From Prevotella melaninogenica (GTDB lineage: Bacteria; Bacteroidota; Bacteroidia; Bacteroidales; Bacteroidaceae), in assembly GCF_018127925.1 (NCBI RefSeq), contig NZ_CP072348.1, positions 1,061,501-1,125,500 of the forward strand: 64,000 nucleotides of DNA. Direction: 5' to 3'. A program made the translations under genes and the position numbers. The notes below the pieces were generated by a model. The model ran no database searches, was not told where the DNA came from, and saw only the letters and a program-made list of their open reading frames with translations. Below are positions 53,394 to 64,000 of the stretch, in pieces (the stretch's first letter is position 1; each line of letters starts with the position of its first letter).

Positions 53394-54590
53394 ATGGCTA
53401 AAGAAGAATTCGTGCGCACCAAACCGCATGTAAACATTGGTACTATCGGTCACGTTGACCACGGTAAGACCACTCTTACTGCAGCAATCTCAAAGGTTCT
53501 TCACGAGAAGGGCTTCGGTTCTGAAGATGTTAAGTCTTTCGATCAGATTGACAATGCTCCTGAGGAGAAAGAGCGTGGTATTACCATTAACTCTGCACAT
53601 ATTGAGTACGAAACAGCTAACCGTCACTACGCACACGTAGACTGTCCAGGTCACGCCGACTATGTAAAGAACATGGTAACTGGTGCTGCTCAGATGGATG
53701 GTGCTATCTTGGTTGTAGCTGCTACTGATGGTCCTATGCCTCAGACTCGTGAGCACGTTTTGCTCGCTCGTCAGGTAAACGTACCACGCTTGGTTGTATT
53801 CTTGAACAAGTGTGATATGGTTGACGATGCTGAGATGCTTGACCTCGTTGAGATGGAGGTTCATGAGATCCTCGAGCAGTACGGTTATGAGGAGGATACT
53901 CCAATCATCCGTGGTTCTGCACTCGGTGCTTTGAACGGTGTTGAGAAGTGGGTAGACTCTGTAATGGAGCTCATGGATACTGTTGATACTTGGATTGAAG
54001 AGCCAGAGCGTGAGATTGACAAGCCATTCTTGATGCCTGTTGAGGACGTATTCTCTATCACAGGTCGTGGTACTGTAGCTACTGGTCGTATCGAGACTGG
54101 TATCTGTAAGGTAGGTGATGAAGTTCAGTTGCTCGGTCTCGGTGAGGACAAGAAGTCTGTTATCACTGGTGTTGAGATGTTCCGTAAGAACCTTCCAACA
54201 GGTCAGGCTGGTGACAACGTAGGTCTCCTCCTCCGTGGTATTGATAAGGCTGAGGTTAAGCGTGGTATGGTTGTTGTGCACCCAGGTGCTATCACTCCTC
54301 ACGATCACTTCAAGGCATCTATCTATGTATTGAAGAAGGAAGAGGGTGGTCGTCATACTCCATTCGGTAACAAGTATCGTCCACAGTTCTACCTCCGTAC
54401 AATGGACTGTACAGGTGAGATTCACCTCCCAGAAGGCGTTGAGATGGTTATGCCAGGTGATAACGTTGAGATTGAGGTAGTATTGATCTACAAGGTTGCT
54501 CTGAACGAGGGTCTTCGTTTCGCTATCCGCGAGGGTGGTCGTACAGTAGGTTCTGGTCAGATCACAGAGATTCTTGAGGACGTTAAGTAA
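53394..54590 (+). CDS. tuf: Elongation factor Tu
   Basis: Delivers aminoacyl-tRNA to the ribosome with GTP. The 398-residue protein has G1 [20 protein letters not shown], the switch [31 protein letters not shown] and NKCDMVDD, and the C-terminal [20 protein letters not shown]. It is the only tuf in the window and lies between tRNA-Thr and tRNA-Trp, as in related Bacteroidota. Confidence 0.99.
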   Translation: MAKEEFVRTKPHVNIGTIGHVDHGKTTLTAAISKVLHEKGFGSEDVKSFDQIDNAPEEKERGITINSAHIEYETANRHYAHVDCPGHADYVKNMVTGAAQMDGAILVVAATDGPMPQTREHVLLARQVNVPRLVVFLNKCDMVDDAEMLDLVEMEVHEILEQYGYEEDTPIIRGSALGALNGVEKWVDSVMELMDTVDTWIEEPEREIDKPFLMPVEDVFSITGRGTVATGRIETGICKVGDEVQLLGLGEDKKSVITGVEMFRKNLPTGQAGDNVGLLLRGIDKAEVKRGMVVVHPGAITPHDHFKASIYVLKKEEGGRHTPFGNKYRPQFYLRTMDCTGEIHLPEGVEMVMPGDNVEIEVVLIYKVALNEGLRFAIREGGRTVGSGQITEILEDVK

Positions 54591-54614
54591 TCGATAAATT
54601 AAGATTACAATATA

Positions 54615-54648
54615 TTAGTTCCCGACTCTTTAGGGAATCGGGAACTAA
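54615..54648 (+). other. Perfect hairpin between tuf and tRNA-Trp
   Basis: Arms TTAGTTCCCGA (54615-54625) and TCGGGAACTAA (54638-54648) are perfect over 11 bases, with a 12-base loop. There is no T run and tRNA-Trp starts three bases later, so it more likely marks RNA processing or partial termination than a full stop. Confidence 0.65.
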
Positions 54649-54651
54649 CCT

Positions 54652-54724
54652 ACGGGTTTAGCTCAGTTGGTAGAGCACTGGTCTCCAAAACCAGGTGTCG
54701 AGGGTTCGAGCCCTTCAACCCGTG
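54652..54724 (+). tRNA. tRNA-Trp (CCA anticodon)
   Basis: Acceptor arms ACGGGTT (54652) and AACCCGT (54717-54723) plus G. The anticodon loop CTCCAAA gives CCA. The gene lies between tuf and secE, its usual place in this phylum. Confidence 0.96.
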
Positions 54725-54741
54725 CAAAAAGAAAATATTTT

Positions 54742-54933
54742 ATGTTTAATAAGATAGTTAATTATTGCAAGGCTTGCTACGACGAACTTGCGCATAAAAC
54801 TACATGGCCATCACGCGCTCAACTTACACATAGTGCAATGGTAGTTATTTCTGCTTCCGTTATCATTGCATTGGTTGTGTTTGCAATGGACTCTGTGTTC
54901 CAACGCGTAATGGAATTTGTATATCCAAGATAA
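54742..54933 (+). CDS. secE: Protein translocase subunit SecE
   Basis: A 63-residue single-span partner of SecY. The start at 54742 (MFNKIVNYCKACYDELAHKT) gives the conserved amphipathic helix followed by TWPSRAQLTHSAMVVISASV and a membrane helix. The open frame extends upstream through the tRNA, which is not real. It is followed by nusG 11 bases later. Confidence 0.95.
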   Translation: MFNKIVNYCKACYDELAHKTTWPSRAQLTHSAMVVISASVIIALVVFAMDSVFQRVMEFVYPR

Positions 54934-54944
54934 TTCATTAGGAA

Positions 54945-55493
54945 ATGGCAGATACAGAAAAGAAATGGTATGTTCTTCGTGCTGTCAGCGGTAAGGAGGC
55001 AAAGGTAAAAGAATATATCGATGCTCAATTACGTCTGAACGAAAAACTTGCTGAGCGTGTTTTTGAGGTTTTACTACCTATGGAAAAACACGCAACTGTG
55101 CGTAAAGATGGAAAGCGTGTTGTCAAGGAGAAATTAAGTCTCCCTGGTTATGTGCTTGTTCAGGCCAATATGACTCCTGACGTAGCTTCTACGTTGCGTT
55201 TCATGCCTAATGTCTTAGGATTCCTCGGAGGTATGTCTGAACCATCACCTGTACGCCAAGCAGATATTAATCGTCTGTTGGGTAATGTGGAAGATACTGA
55301 ACTTGAAGAGGTTCAGAATGTACCATATATGGTTGGTGAAACTGTTCAGGTTACTGATGGTCCTTTCAGTGGTTTCCATGGTATCATCGAAGAGGTGAAT
55401 GCCGAGAAGCATAAGTTGAAAGTGATGGTGATGATTTTTGGTCGTCAGAATCCATTGGAGCTAAGTTTTATGCAAGTCGCAAAAGAAGAATAG
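54945..55493 (+). CDS. nusG: Transcription termination/antitermination protein NusG
   Basis: Binds RNA polymerase and links it to Rho or the ribosome. The 182-residue protein has the NGN domain ([32 protein letters not shown]) and the C-terminal KOW motif ([20 protein letters not shown]). It precedes rplK, the universal order. Confidence 0.97.
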   Translation: MADTEKKWYVLRAVSGKEAKVKEYIDAQLRLNEKLAERVFEVLLPMEKHATVRKDGKRVVKEKLSLPGYVLVQANMTPDVASTLRFMPNVLGFLGGMSEPSPVRQADINRLLGNVEDTELEEVQNVPYMVGETVQVTDGPFSGFHGIIEEVNAEKHKLKVMVMIFGRQNPLELSFMQVAKEE

Positions 55494-55547
55494 TGTTGTT
55501 ACGGATACTATTCTACTATAGTTTAATTTTTAATATTAACAAAAGAA

Positions 55548-55988
55548 ATGGCTAAAGAAGTAGCTGGATTAATCAAATTACAGATTAAAGGTGGCGCTGC
55601 AAATCCTTCCCCTCCAGTAGGCCCAGCATTGGGTTCTAAGGGTATTAATATCATGGGATTTTGTAAGGAGTTCAACGCCCGTACCCAGGACAAGGCTGGT
55701 AAAGTTCTTCCAGTCGTAATTACCTACTACAACGATAAGTCTTTCAGCTTTATCATTAAGACTCCTCCTGCAGCTGTACAGCTTATGGAAGCTGCTAAGG
55801 TGAAAGGTGGATCTGGAGAGCCAAACCGCAAGAAGGTTGCATCCGTAACTTGGGAGCAGGTAAGAGCTATCGCAGAAGACAAAATGCCAGACCTCAACTG
55901 TTTCACAGTAGAGAGTGCAATGAAGCTTATTGCTGGTACTGCTCGTAGTATGGGTATCACTGTAAAAGGGGACTTCCCTGGTAAATAA
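55548..55988 (+). CDS. rplK: 50S ribosomal protein L11
   Basis: L11 forms the base of the stalk with 23S rRNA and supports elongation-factor action. The 146-residue sequence has [20 protein letters not shown] and GIN-type motifs ([20 protein letters not shown]), plus the C-terminal VKGDFPGK. It lies between nusG and rplA. Confidence 0.98.
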   Translation: MAKEVAGLIKLQIKGGAANPSPPVGPALGSKGINIMGFCKEFNARTQDKAGKVLPVVITYYNDKSFSFIIKTPPAAVQLMEAAKVKGGSGEPNRKKVASVTWEQVRAIAEDKMPDLNCFTVESAMKLIAGTARSMGITVKGDFPGK

Positions 55989-56009
55989 TTTTAAACTTCA
56001 AAAGTAAAA

Positions 56010-56702
56010 ATGAGTAAACTGACAAAAAATCAGAAATCAGTAGCTGAGAAGGTTGAAGCAGGGAAGGCATATTCATTGGCAGAAGCATCACAGTTGGTAA
56101 AAGAAATTACCACTACTAAGTTTGACGCTTCTGTAGATGTTGATGTACGTCTCGGTGTTGACCCACGTAAAGCTAACCAGATGGTTCGTGGCGTTGTGTC
56201 ACTTCCACATGGTACTGGTAAGGTTACACGTGTGCTTTGTCTCTGTACACCTGATCAGGAGGCTGCCGCTAAGGAAGCTGGTGCTGATTATGTTGGTCTT
56301 GACGAATACGTTGAAAAGATCAAGGGCGGATGGACTGATATTGATGTTATTATCACTATGCCATCATGCATGGGTAAGTTAGGTCCTTTGGGTCGTGTAC
56401 TCGGTCCTCGTGGCTTGATGCCAAACCCAAAGAGCGGTACTGTGACTATGGATGTTGCTAAGGCAGTAAAGGACGTTAAGCAGGGTAAGATTGACTTTAA
56501 GGTTGATAAGGCTGGTATTATCCATACTTCAATTGGTAAGGTTAGTATGACTGCTGAGCAGATTTATGGTAACGCAAAGGAGTTTATCTCTACTGTTATC
56601 AAGTTGAAGCCTGCTGCTGCTAAAGGTACATATATCAAGAGTATCTTTATTTCTAGCACAATGAGTAAGGGTGTCAAGATTGATCCTAAATCAGCTGAAT
56701 AA
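56010..56702 (+). CDS. rplA: 50S ribosomal protein L1
   Basis: L1 forms the L1 stalk that moves the deacylated tRNA out of the E site; in E. coli it represses its own operon. The 230-residue protein shows [20 protein letters not shown] and [20 protein letters not shown], family hallmarks. It follows rplK by 21 bases. Confidence 0.98.
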   Translation: MSKLTKNQKSVAEKVEAGKAYSLAEASQLVKEITTTKFDASVDVDVRLGVDPRKANQMVRGVVSLPHGTGKVTRVLCLCTPDQEAAAKEAGADYVGLDEYVEKIKGGWTDIDVIITMPSCMGKLGPLGRVLGPRGLMPNPKSGTVTMDVAKAVKDVKQGKIDFKVDKAGIIHTSIGKVSMTAEQIYGNAKEFISTVIKLKPAAAKGTYIKSIFISSTMSKGVKIDPKSAE

Positions 56703-56720
56703 CTCTAAAAGTTTTGTACA

Positions 56721-57239
56721 ATGAAGAAAGAAGTAAAAGATACAATTATCGCTGAACTCGGTGAGAAGTTAAAGAACTATCCTCATTTCTATTTAGTTGA
56801 TGTAACTGGATTGAATGCTGAGGCTACAAGTTCTCTTCGCCGTAAGTGTTTCAAGAGCGAAATCAATATGGTTGTTGTGAAGAATAACCTTCTTCACAAA
56901 GCTTTTGAAGCTTCAGATGTAGATTTTGAACCACTGTATGGTTCTTTGAAGGGTAATACAGCAGTTATGTTTTCTCAGACTGCTAATGTACCAGCAAAGT
57001 TGTTGAAGGAGTATAAGAAGGAAGGTATTCCAGCTCTCAAGGCAGCTTATGCAGAGGAATCTCTGTTTATTGGTGCTGACAAACTCGAAGAACTTGCAGC
57101 TCTCAAGAGCAAGAACGAACTTATTGCAGACGTTGTGGCATTGCTCCAGTCTCCAGCAAAGAACGTTGTTTCTGCTCTCCAGTCAGGTGCTGGCACCATC
57201 CATGGTGTGCTTAAGACTTTAGGCGAGCGTCCTGAGTAA
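56721..57239 (+). CDS. rplJ: 50S ribosomal protein L10
   Basis: L10 anchors L7/L12 dimers to the ribosome. The 172-residue sequence has YFYL-type start (FYLVDVTGLNAEATSSLRRK), NMVVVKNNLLHKAFEAS, and a C-terminal helix where L12 dimers bind (VVALLQSPAKNVVSALQSGA). It is 18 bases after rplA and 64 before rplL. Confidence 0.97.
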   Translation: MKKEVKDTIIAELGEKLKNYPHFYLVDVTGLNAEATSSLRRKCFKSEINMVVVKNNLLHKAFEASDVDFEPLYGSLKGNTAVMFSQTANVPAKLLKEYKKEGIPALKAAYAEESLFIGADKLEELAALKSKNELIADVVALLQSPAKNVVSALQSGAGTIHGVLKTLGERPE

Positions 57240-57303
57240 AAAATCTAATAAAGTCAATAAGGTATATTATTTTTAGAACAAAAAATTAAAAATTTAGAAT
57301 AAA

Positions 57304-57681
57304 ATGGCAGACGTAAAAGCTATTGCAGAAGAGTTAGTAAATCTTACTGTTAAGGAAGTAAATGAGTTGGCAACTGTCCTCAAGGACGAGTATGGTATTG
57401 AGCCTGCAGCTGCAGCTGTTGCTGTAGCTGGTCCTGCTGCAGCTGCTGCAGGAGGCGCAGCTGAGGAGAAGTCAGATTTTGATGTAGTTCTCGTTGACGC
57501 TGGTGCTAACAAGCTCAAGGTTGTTAAGGCTGTTAAGGAGGCTTGTGGTCTCGGTTTGAAGGAAGCTAAGGACCTCGTAGACGGTGCACCTTCTACTTTG
57601 AAGGAGGGTATGGCTAAGGCTGAGGCTGAGAACCTGAAGGCTGCTATTGAGGCTGAGGGTGCTAAGGTTGAGTTGAAGTAA
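57304..57681 (+). CDS. rplL: 50S ribosomal protein L7/L12
   Basis: The multi-copy stalk protein that recruits GTPase factors. The 125-residue protein has an N-terminal dimerisation domain, an Ala/Gly hinge ([20 protein letters not shown]) and the C-terminal factor-binding domain ([20 protein letters not shown]). A terminator-like hairpin separates it from rpoB. Confidence 0.98.
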   Translation: MADVKAIAEELVNLTVKEVNELATVLKDEYGIEPAAAAVAVAGPAAAAAGGAAEEKSDFDVVLVDAGANKLKVVKAVKEACGLGLKEAKDLVDGAPSTLKEGMAKAEAENLKAAIEAEGAKVELK

Positions 57682-57713
57682 TTCTACTTCTTCCTTACAT
57701 TAATAAAAAATAC

Positions 57714-57751
57714 GGTTAGGATTTACCAAGTAGGTGAGTCCTAACCTTTTT
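57714..57751 (+). terminator. Attenuator-like terminator between rplL and rpoB
   Basis: GGTTAGGA (57714-57721) and TCCTAACC (57739-57746) are followed by TTTTT. It probably allows partial termination so that ribosomal stalk protein is made in excess over polymerase, as in other bacteria; the fraction cannot be read from the sequence. Confidence 0.8.
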
Positions 57752-57830
57752 GTGTCTTTTGACATATATAGGGATTTCCCCTTTTTAGTCCGCCGCTGGA
57801 CTTTAAACATTTGAATATTTAATTTCAGTT

Positions 57831-60800
57831 ATGGCATTAGAAAATAAACCCAGAGTAAATTTCGCCAGCGTTAAGAATCCGTATCCATATCCGGATTTCC
57901 TCGATGTGCAGTTGAAGTCTTTCCGTGACTTCCTACAGCTGGATACTCCGCCTGAGGAACGCAAGAATGACGGTTTGTATAAGGTGTTCGCAGAGAACTT
58001 CCCTATCACCGATACGCGTAATAATTTCGTCCTTGAGTTCCTGGATTACTATGTTGACCCACCAAGATATTCTATTGATGAATGTTTGGAGCGTGGTTTG
58101 ACATACAGTGTACCTTTGAAGGCTAAGATGAAGCTGTATTGTACTGACCCAGATCATGAGGATTTCGGTACATTTATTCAAGATGTATTCTTGGGAACAA
58201 TTCCTTACATGACCAGCAATGGTACTTTTGTTATCAATGGTGCTGAACGTGTTGTTGTTTCTCAGTTACATCGTTCTCCGGGTGTATTCTTTGGTCAGGG
58301 TGTTCATGCTAATGGTACTGTACTTTATAGTGCACGTATCATCCCATTCAAGGGTTCATGGATAGAGTTTGCTACTGACATTAACAATGTCATGTATGCT
58401 TATATTGACCGTAAGAAGAAGTTGCCTGTAACCACAATGCTTCGTGCTATTGGTTATGAGACGGACCGTGATATTCTTCAGATTTTTGATCTTTGCGAAG
58501 AGGTAAAGGTGAATAAGAAGAATATGAAGGCAGCTATCGGTCGTAAGATTGCTGGTAATGTCATGAAGTCTTGGACTGAAGACTTCGTTGATGAGGATAC
58601 AGGTGAGGTTGTATCTATAGAACGTAATGAGGTTGTTGTTGAGCGTGAGACTATCATCACTGAAGAAAATGTTGATCAGATTCTCGATAGCTCAGTTTCT
58701 TCAATCTTGCTACATAAGGATGAGGATGCTGCAAGTAAGTACTCTATCATCTTCAACACACTTGCCAAAGATCCAAGCCACTCAGAGATCGAGGCAGTAA
58801 ATTATATTTATCGTCAGTTGCGTAATGCAGATGCTGCTGATGATGCAAGTGCACGTGAGGTATTCCAAAACCTTTTCTTCTCAGACAAGCGTTATGACTT
58901 GGGTGAGGTTGGTCGTTACCGAATCAATAAAAAGTTGAATTTGGAAACGGATATGGATGTACGTGTACTGACAAAGGACGATATCATTGAGATTATTAAG
59001 TATCTTATCAGCCTTATCAATTCAAATGCTACGGTTGATGATATTGACCATTTGTCAAATCGTCGTGTTCGTACTGTAGGAGAGCAGTTGGCTAACCAGT
59101 TCTCTATCGGTCTTGCACGTATGAATCGTACTATCCGTGAGCGTATGAACGTTCGTGACAGCGAAGTGTTCCAGCCAACGGATTTGATTAATGCAAAGAC
59201 TATATCAAGCGTCATTAACTCATTCTTTGGAACTAACCCATTGAGTCAGTTTATGGACCAGACTAACCCATTGGCAGAGGTAACTCATAAGCGTCGTCTT
59301 TCGGCTCTTGGTCCTGGTGGTCTGTCTCGTGAGCGTGCAGGTTTCGAGGTACGTGACGTTCACTATACCCATTATGGTCGTCTTTGTCCTATTGAGTCTC
59401 CTGAAGGTCCTAACATCGGATTGATTTCATCACTCTGTATGTATGCTAAGATTAATGATCTTGGCTTTATCGTTACACCATATCGTCGTGTGAAGGATGC
59501 TAAGGTGGACATGGATAATAAGGATGTAGTCTTCTTGACAGCAGAGGAGGAAGAAGAGCAGATTATCGGACAGGGTAATGCACCATTGAATGCAGATGGT
59601 ACATTTATCCGTGATGTTGTTAAGTGTCGTCAGGATGCTGATTATCCAGTAGTTACTCCAGACTCTGTTGCTCTTATCGATGTATCTCCACAGCAGATTG
59701 CATCTGTGTCAGCAGGTTTGATTCCATTCTTGGAGCATGATGACGGTCACCGTGCATTGATGGGATGTAACATGATGCGCCAGGCTGTTCCTTTGCTTCA
59801 CAATGATGCACCTATTGTTGGTACAGGCCTTGAGAAGCAGGTATGTGAGGACTCACGTACTATGGTTACTGCAGAGGGTGATGGTGTTATCGAGTATGTT
59901 GATGCTACAACAATCCGTATTCTCTACGATCGTACAGATGATGAGGAGTTTGTAAGTTTCGAGCCTGCTCTTAAAGAGTATCGCATTCCTAAGTTCCGTC
60001 GTACTAACCAGAACATGGTTGTAGACCTTCGTCCAATTTGTGATAAGGGTCAGCGTGTGAAGAAGGGTGATATCCTTACAGAGGGTTATGCAACAGAGAA
60101 CGGTGAGTTGGCATTGGGTCGTAACCTTGTTGTGGCATACATGCCTTGGAAGGGTTACAACTATGAGGATGCTATCGTTATTTCTGAGCGCATGGTTCGC
60201 GAGGATGTATTGACCTCTGTTCATGTTGATGAGTATTCTCTCGAAGTTCGCGAAACTAAGCGTGGTGTTGAGGAGTTTACTGCTGATATTCCTAACGTAA
60301 GCGAGGAAGCTACTAAGGATCTTGACGATAATGGTATTATCCGTATTGGTGCTCGTGTTGAGCCAGGTGATATCATGATTGGTAAGATTTCTCCTAAGGG
60401 TGAAAGTGATCCTTCTCCAGAAGAGAAACTTCTCCGTGCTATCTTTGGTGACAAGGCTGGTGATGTTAAGGATTCTTCTTTGAAGGCTAATCCATCATTG
60501 AGCGGTGTTGTTATTGATAAGAAACTCTTTAGCCGTGCTATTAAGACACGTGAGAGCAAGCGTCAAGATAAGAATATTCTTGCTAAGATTGATGAGGAGC
60601 AAGAGGCAAAGATTAATGATTTGAAGGACCTCTTGGTTGATAAGTTGCTCGAACTGACTGAGGATAAGGTTTCAGAGGGTGTTAAGGACTACTCTGATGC
60701 TGAGATTATCACTAAGGGAAGCAAGTTTACTGTTGCTGCATTGAAGAACCTCGATTATGAGGGAATCCAATCAAATGGCTGGACTGATGATGAGCATACC

Positions 60801-61640
60801 AACCTTCTGATTCAGAAGTTGATTATGAACTTCATCCGCAAGTACAAGCAGATGGATGCTGAGATGAAGCGTAAGAAGTTTGCTATCACTATTGGTGATG
60901 AACTTCCATCAGGCGTATTGCAGATGGCTAAGGTTTACATTGCTAAGAAGCGTAAGATTCAGGTGGGTGATAAACTTGCAGGTCGTCACGGTAACAAGGG
61001 TATCGTATCAAAGGTTGTACGTACAGAAGATATGCCATTCCTTGAGGATGGTAGTCCTGTAGACTTGGTACTGAACCCAATGGGTGTGCCTTCACGTATG
61101 AATCTTGGTCAGATTTTCGAGGCTATCCTTGGTGCTGCAGGTCGTAAGTTGGGTGTTAAGTTTGCTACTCCTATCTTCGATGGTGCTAAGCTCTCTGATT
61201 TGAAGGAGTGGACAGATAAGGCAGGTCTGCCAAATCTCTGTTCAACCTATATCTATGATGGTGAAACCGGTGAGAAGTTCGACCAGCCAGCTACAGTGGG
61301 TATCACTTACTTCTTGAAGTTGGGTCACATGGTTGAGGATAAGATGCATGCTCGTAGTATCGGTCCATACTCATTGATTACACAGCAGCCACTTGGTGGT
61401 AAGGCACAGTTTGGTGGTCAGCGTTTCGGAGAGATGGAGGTTTGGGCTATTGAGGCCTTCGGTGCATCTCATGTTCTCCAGGAAATCTTGACAATCAAGT
61501 CTGATGATGTAGTTGGTCGTTCAAAGGCTTACGAGGCTATCGTTAAGGGTGAACCAATGCCAACTCCAGGTATTCCAGAGTCACTGAACGTGTTGTTACA
61601 CGAGCTTCGTGGTCTCGGTCTCAGTGTCAAACTTGATTAA
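57831..61640 (+). CDS. rpoB: DNA-directed RNA polymerase beta subunit
   Basis: Catalytic beta subunit. The 1,269-residue protein shows the rifampicin-pocket region ([40 protein letters not shown]), the KMDR-type active region ([20 protein letters not shown]), and the conserved [11 protein letters not shown]-like [16 protein letters not shown]. The length is close to that of other Bacteroidota. The gene is complete, and rpoC starts 28 bases after it. Confidence 0.99.
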   Translation: MALENKPRVNFASVKNPYPYPDFLDVQLKSFRDFLQLDTPPEERKNDGLYKVFAENFPITDTRNNFVLEFLDYYVDPPRYSIDECLERGLTYSVPLKAKMKLYCTDPDHEDFGTFIQDVFLGTIPYMTSNGTFVINGAERVVVSQLHRSPGVFFGQGVHANGTVLYSARIIPFKGSWIEFATDINNVMYAYIDRKKKLPVTTMLRAIGYETDRDILQIFDLCEEVKVNKKNMKAAIGRKIAGNVMKSWTEDFVDEDTGEVVSIERNEVVVERETIITEENVDQILDSSVSSILLHKDEDAASKYSIIFNTLAKDPSHSEIEAVNYIYRQLRNADAADDASAREVFQNLFFSDKRYDLGEVGRYRINKKLNLETDMDVRVLTKDDIIEIIKYLISLINSNATVDDIDHLSNRRVRTVGEQLANQFSIGLARMNRTIRERMNVRDSEVFQPTDLINAKTISSVINSFFGTNPLSQFMDQTNPLAEVTHKRRLSALGPGGLSRERAGFEVRDVHYTHYGRLCPIESPEGPNIGLISSLCMYAKINDLGFIVTPYRRVKDAKVDMDNKDVVFLTAEEEEEQIIGQGNAPLNADGTFIRDVVKCRQDADYPVVTPDSVALIDVSPQQIASVSAGLIPFLEHDDGHRALMGCNMMRQAVPLLHNDAPIVGTGLEKQVCEDSRTMVTAEGDGVIEYVDATTIRILYDRTDDEEFVSFEPALKEYRIPKFRRTNQNMVVDLRPICDKGQRVKKGDILTEGYATENGELALGRNLVVAYMPWKGYNYEDAIVISERMVREDVLTSVHVDEYSLEVRETKRGVEEFTADIPNVSEEATKDLDDNGIIRIGARVEPGDIMIGKISPKGESDPSPEEKLLRAIFGDKAGDVKDSSLKANPSLSGVVIDKKLFSRAIKTRESKRQDKNILAKIDEEQEAKINDLKDLLVDKLLELTEDKVSEGVKDYSDAEIITKGSKFTVAALKNLDYEGIQSNGWTDDEHTNLLIQKLIMNFIRKYKQMDAEMKRKKFAITIGDELPSGVLQMAKVYIAKKRKIQVGDKLAGRHGNKGIVSKVVRTEDMPFLEDGSPVDLVLNPMGVPSRMNLGQIFEAILGAAGRKLGVKFATPIFDGAKLSDLKEWTDKAGLPNLCSTYIYDGETGEKFDQPATVGITYFLKLGHMVEDKMHARSIGPYSLITQQPLGGKAQFGGQRFGEMEVWAIEAFGASHVLQEILTIKSDDVVGRSKAYEAIVKGEPMPTPGIPESLNVLLHELRGLGLSVKLD

Positions 61641-61668
61641 TACGTACACCCCATAATAGAAGTAAAAC

Positions 61669-64000
61669 ATGGCTTTTAAGAAAGATAATAAAGTAAAGAG
61701 TAATTTCAGCAAGATTACTATCGGACTGGCTTCACCTGAGGAGATTCTTGAGAACTCTTTTGGTGAGGTAACCAAGCCAGAGACTATCAACTATCGTACC
61801 TATAAACCAGAACGTGATGGTTTGTTCTGCGAGCGTATCTTCGGTCCAACAAAGGATTACGAGTGTGCCTGTGGTAAGTACAAGCGTATCCGTTATAAGG
61901 GTATTGTCTGCGACCGTTGTGGTGTTGAGGTAACAGAAAAGAAAGTGCGTCGTGAACGTGCTGGACACATTGAGTTGGTTGTCCCTGTGGCTCATATCTG
62001 GTATTTCCGTAGTCTTCCTAACAAGATTGGTTACCTTCTCGGTATGCCAACAAAGAAGCTTGATGCTGTTATTTATTATGAGAAATATGTTGTCATCCAG
62101 CCGGGTGTCGTAGAGGGTATGAAGAATGCCGATACAGATGAGGATTTGAATGGTTCTCATAAGTTCGACCTTCTTTCTGAAGATGAATATCTCGATATCC
62201 TTGATAATAAACTCCCAGAGGGTAATGAGCGTTTGGATGATTCTGATCCAAGCAAGTTCATTGCTAAGATGGGTGCAGAGGCTATTTATGACCTCCTCAC
62301 AGGCATTGACCTTGATCGTTTGGCAGGTGAATTGCGTGACCGTGCAACAACTGACTCAAGTCAGCAGCGTAAGACAGAAGCTTTGAAGCGTCTGCAGGTT
62401 GTAGAGGGTTTCCGTCAGTCTATCGGTGTGAATAATCCAGAATGGATGATCATGAAGATTATCCCTGTTACTCCACCGGAGCTTCGTCCATTGGTTCCAT
62501 TGGATGGAGGACGTTTCGCAACATCTGACCTTAATGACCTCTATCGTCGCGTTATCATCCGTAACAATCGTTTGAAGCGTTTGATGGAGATTAAGGCTCC
62601 TGAGGTTATTCTGCGTAATGAGAAGCGTATGCTTCAGGAAGCTGTTGATTCACTTTTCGATAACAGCCGTAAGTCTTCTGCTGTAAAGAGTGAGAGCAAT
62701 CGTCCATTGAAGTCACTCTCTGACTCTCTGAAGGGTAAGCAGGGACGTTTCCGTCAGAACCTCCTCGGTAAGCGTGTTGACTATTCTGCGCGTTCAGTAA
62801 TCGTCGTTGGTCCAGAGTTGAAGATGGGTGAGTGTGGTCTGCCTAAGTTGATGGCAGCAGAGCTTTACAAGCCATTCATTATTCGTAAGCTCATAGAGCG
62901 CGGTATTGTGAAGACTGTAAAGAGTGCTAAGAAGATTGTAGACCGTCGTGAGCCAGTAATTTGGGATATCCTTGAGAATGTAATGAAGGGTCACCCAGTT
63001 ATGTTGAACCGTGCCCCGACACTTCACCGTCTTGGTATTCAGGCATTCCAGCCTAAGTTGATAGAGGGTAAGGCTATCCAGTTGCACCCATTGGCATGTA
63101 CTGCGTTCAATGCTGACTTCGATGGCGACCAGATGGCTGTTCACCTCCCATTGAGCAATGAGGCTATATTGGAGACACAGATTTTGATGCTTCAGAGTCA
63201 TAACATTCTTAATCCTGCTAATGGTGCACCAATCACCGTTCCTTCACAGGATATGGTGCTCGGTCTCTACTATATCACTAAGATCCGCCCAGGTGCTAAG
63301 GGTGAAGGTCTTACTTTCTATGGTCCAGAGGAAGCAATCATTGCTTACAATGAGAAGAAATGTGACCTCCATTCACAGATTAAGGTAATCGTTGACGACC
63401 TCGTTGATGGAAAACTCCAGAAGCGTATGGTTGAGACATCAGTTGGTCGTGTAATTGTTAATCAGATTATCCCAACTGAGATTGGATTCTTCAATGGTAT
63501 TATCTCTAAGAAATCACTTCGTGGTCTTATCGCTGACGTTATTAAGGCAGTTGGTATGGCTCGTGCTTGTGAGTTCCTTGATGGTATCAAGAACCTTGGT
63601 TACCGTATGGCATATGTTGCAGGTCTTTCCTTTAACCTCGACGATATCATCGTTCCTGTTGAGAAAACTGATATCGTAGGTAAGGGTCAGAGTGAGGTTG
63701 ATCAGGTGAAGGCTAACTATGAAATGGGTTTCATCACTGATAAGGAGCGTTACAATCAGGTAATTGATGCGTGGACACACGTAAACAATAACCTTAAGCA
63801 GGCCGTTATGAAGCACATGACAGAGGCTGATCAGGGTTTCAATGCTGTATATATGATGCTTGACTCTGGTGCCCGTGGTTCTGCTGACCAGATTGCACAG
63901 CTTGCTGGTATGCGTGGTCTTATGGCTAAGCCACAGAAGGCAGGTGCTGAAGGTGCTCAGATTATTGAGAACCCAATTATCTCTAACTTTAAGGAGGGTA
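61669..64000 (+). CDS. rpoC: DNA-directed RNA polymerase beta' subunit (3' end outside the window)
   Basis: Partial gene; the frame stays open to the last base. The start at 61669 reads [20 protein letters not shown]. Visible features are the zinc-binding [20 protein letters not shown] near residues 65-85, the [20 protein letters not shown] region, and the catalytic [12 protein letters not shown] motif (about residues 482-493), whose three Asp bind magnesium. About 777 codons of a total expected near 1,430 are present. A DUF3467 gene often follows rpoC in this phylum. Confidence 0.99.
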   Translation, partial: MAFKKDNKVKSNFSKITIGLASPEEILENSFGEVTKPETINYRTYKPERDGLFCERIFGPTKDYECACGKYKRIRYKGIVCDRCGVEVTEKKVRRERAGHIELVVPVAHIWYFRSLPNKIGYLLGMPTKKLDAVIYYEKYVVIQPGVVEGMKNADTDEDLNGSHKFDLLSEDEYLDILDNKLPEGNERLDDSDPSKFIAKMGAEAIYDLLTGIDLDRLAGELRDRATTDSSQQRKTEALKRLQVVEGFRQSIGVNNPEWMIMKIIPVTPPELRPLVPLDGGRFATSDLNDLYRRVIIRNNRLKRLMEIKAPEVILRNEKRMLQEAVDSLFDNSRKSSAVKSESNRPLKSLSDSLKGKQGRFRQNLLGKRVDYSARSVIVVGPELKMGECGLPKLMAAELYKPFIIRKLIERGIVKTVKSAKKIVDRREPVIWDILENVMKGHPVMLNRAPTLHRLGIQAFQPKLIEGKAIQLHPLACTAFNADFDGDQMAVHLPLSNEAILETQILMLQSHNILNPANGAPITVPSQDMVLGLYYITKIRPGAKGEGLTFYGPEEAIIAYNEKKCDLHSQIKVIVDDLVDGKLQKRMVETSVGRVIVNQIIPTEIGFFNGIISKKSLRGLIADVIKAVGMARACEFLDGIKNLGYRMAYVAGLSFNLDDIIVPVEKTDIVGKGQSEVDQVKANYEMGFITDKERYNQVIDAWTHVNNNLKQAVMKHMTEADQGFNAVYMMLDSGARGSADQIAQLAGMRGLMAKPQKAGAEGAQIIENPIISNFKEG

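Noticed and set aside
53490-54425. Long open frame antisense to tuf
   Set aside because: It mirrors tuf codon structure and has Thr/Leu/Val-rich, non-family sequence; tuf is certain.

Overview
The window looks like chromosomal DNA of a Prevotella-type member of the Bacteroidota. The signs are: promoter -7 elements of the form TAnnTTTG (often preceded 20 bases upstream by TTTG or ATTG) before many genes; two SusC/SusD outer-membrane loci; a TonB receptor paired with a DUF4374-type lipoprotein; a leucine-rich surface protein with a C-terminal sorting-like tail; an HU-related protein; and the Bacteroidota order of the ribosomal-protein and rpoBC clusters. The genus is inferred from protein resemblance, and no species is claimed.

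Layout. Positions 1-4.7 kb are an accessory patch: the right part of an IS66-family element whose transposase carries an in-frame amber codon, a short gene remnant, a small hypothetical gene, a DDE transposase, and two uncharacterised genes. At 4.76-7.73 kb (minus strand) lies a secreted leucine-rich-repeat protein. From 8.07 to 26.4 kb, all on the minus strand, runs the ribosomal superoperon in the order rpsL-rpsG-fusA-rpsJ-rplCDWB-rpsS-rplV-rpsC-rplP-rpmC-rpsQ-rplNXE-rpsN-rpsH-rplFR-rpsE-rpmD-rplO-secY-map-infA-rpmJ-rpsM-rpsK-rpsD-rpoA-rplQ. Internal -7 elements lie before rpsH and rpsM, and a structured leader lies before rpsG.

From 27.3 to 47.2 kb is the envelope and accessory region: a complete SusC/SusD pair; an HU-like gene, a fimbrillin-like lipoprotein and a 69-residue peptide; a 1-kb gene-poor stretch with a (TG)23 microsatellite and a possible 29-residue membrane peptide; an LtaS-type sulfatase-fold membrane enzyme; a DUF3467 remnant; an IS5-type element that abuts the C-terminal half of a second SusC and its SusD; then a TonB receptor, a DUF4374-type lipoprotein and a methyltransferase. 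From 47.4 to 52.9 kb are mdh, an aminopeptidase P, rpsU, a tyrosine recombinase and a ribosome-hibernation factor. From 52.96 kb to the end is a second information-processing block on the plus strand: four tRNAs, tuf, tRNA-Trp, secE, nusG, rplK, rplA, rplJ, rplL, rpoB and the 5' part of rpoC.

The least explained features are non-coding: a 269-bp element present twice (37.8 and 50.8 kb), palindromic GCACATATGGTGC/GCACCAATGGTGC modules upstream of two TonB-receptor genes that also share a promoter block, a 24-bp sequence with a palindromic core present twice (2.0 and 34.8 kb), a hairpin with 27-nt arms at 32.2 kb, the TG microsatellite in a probable leader, and four tandem units rich in AAGCTCTTAAGC at 47.3 kb. 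I saw no clear new defence or biosynthetic system. The dispersed repeats and the leader and peptide candidates deserve the first look.
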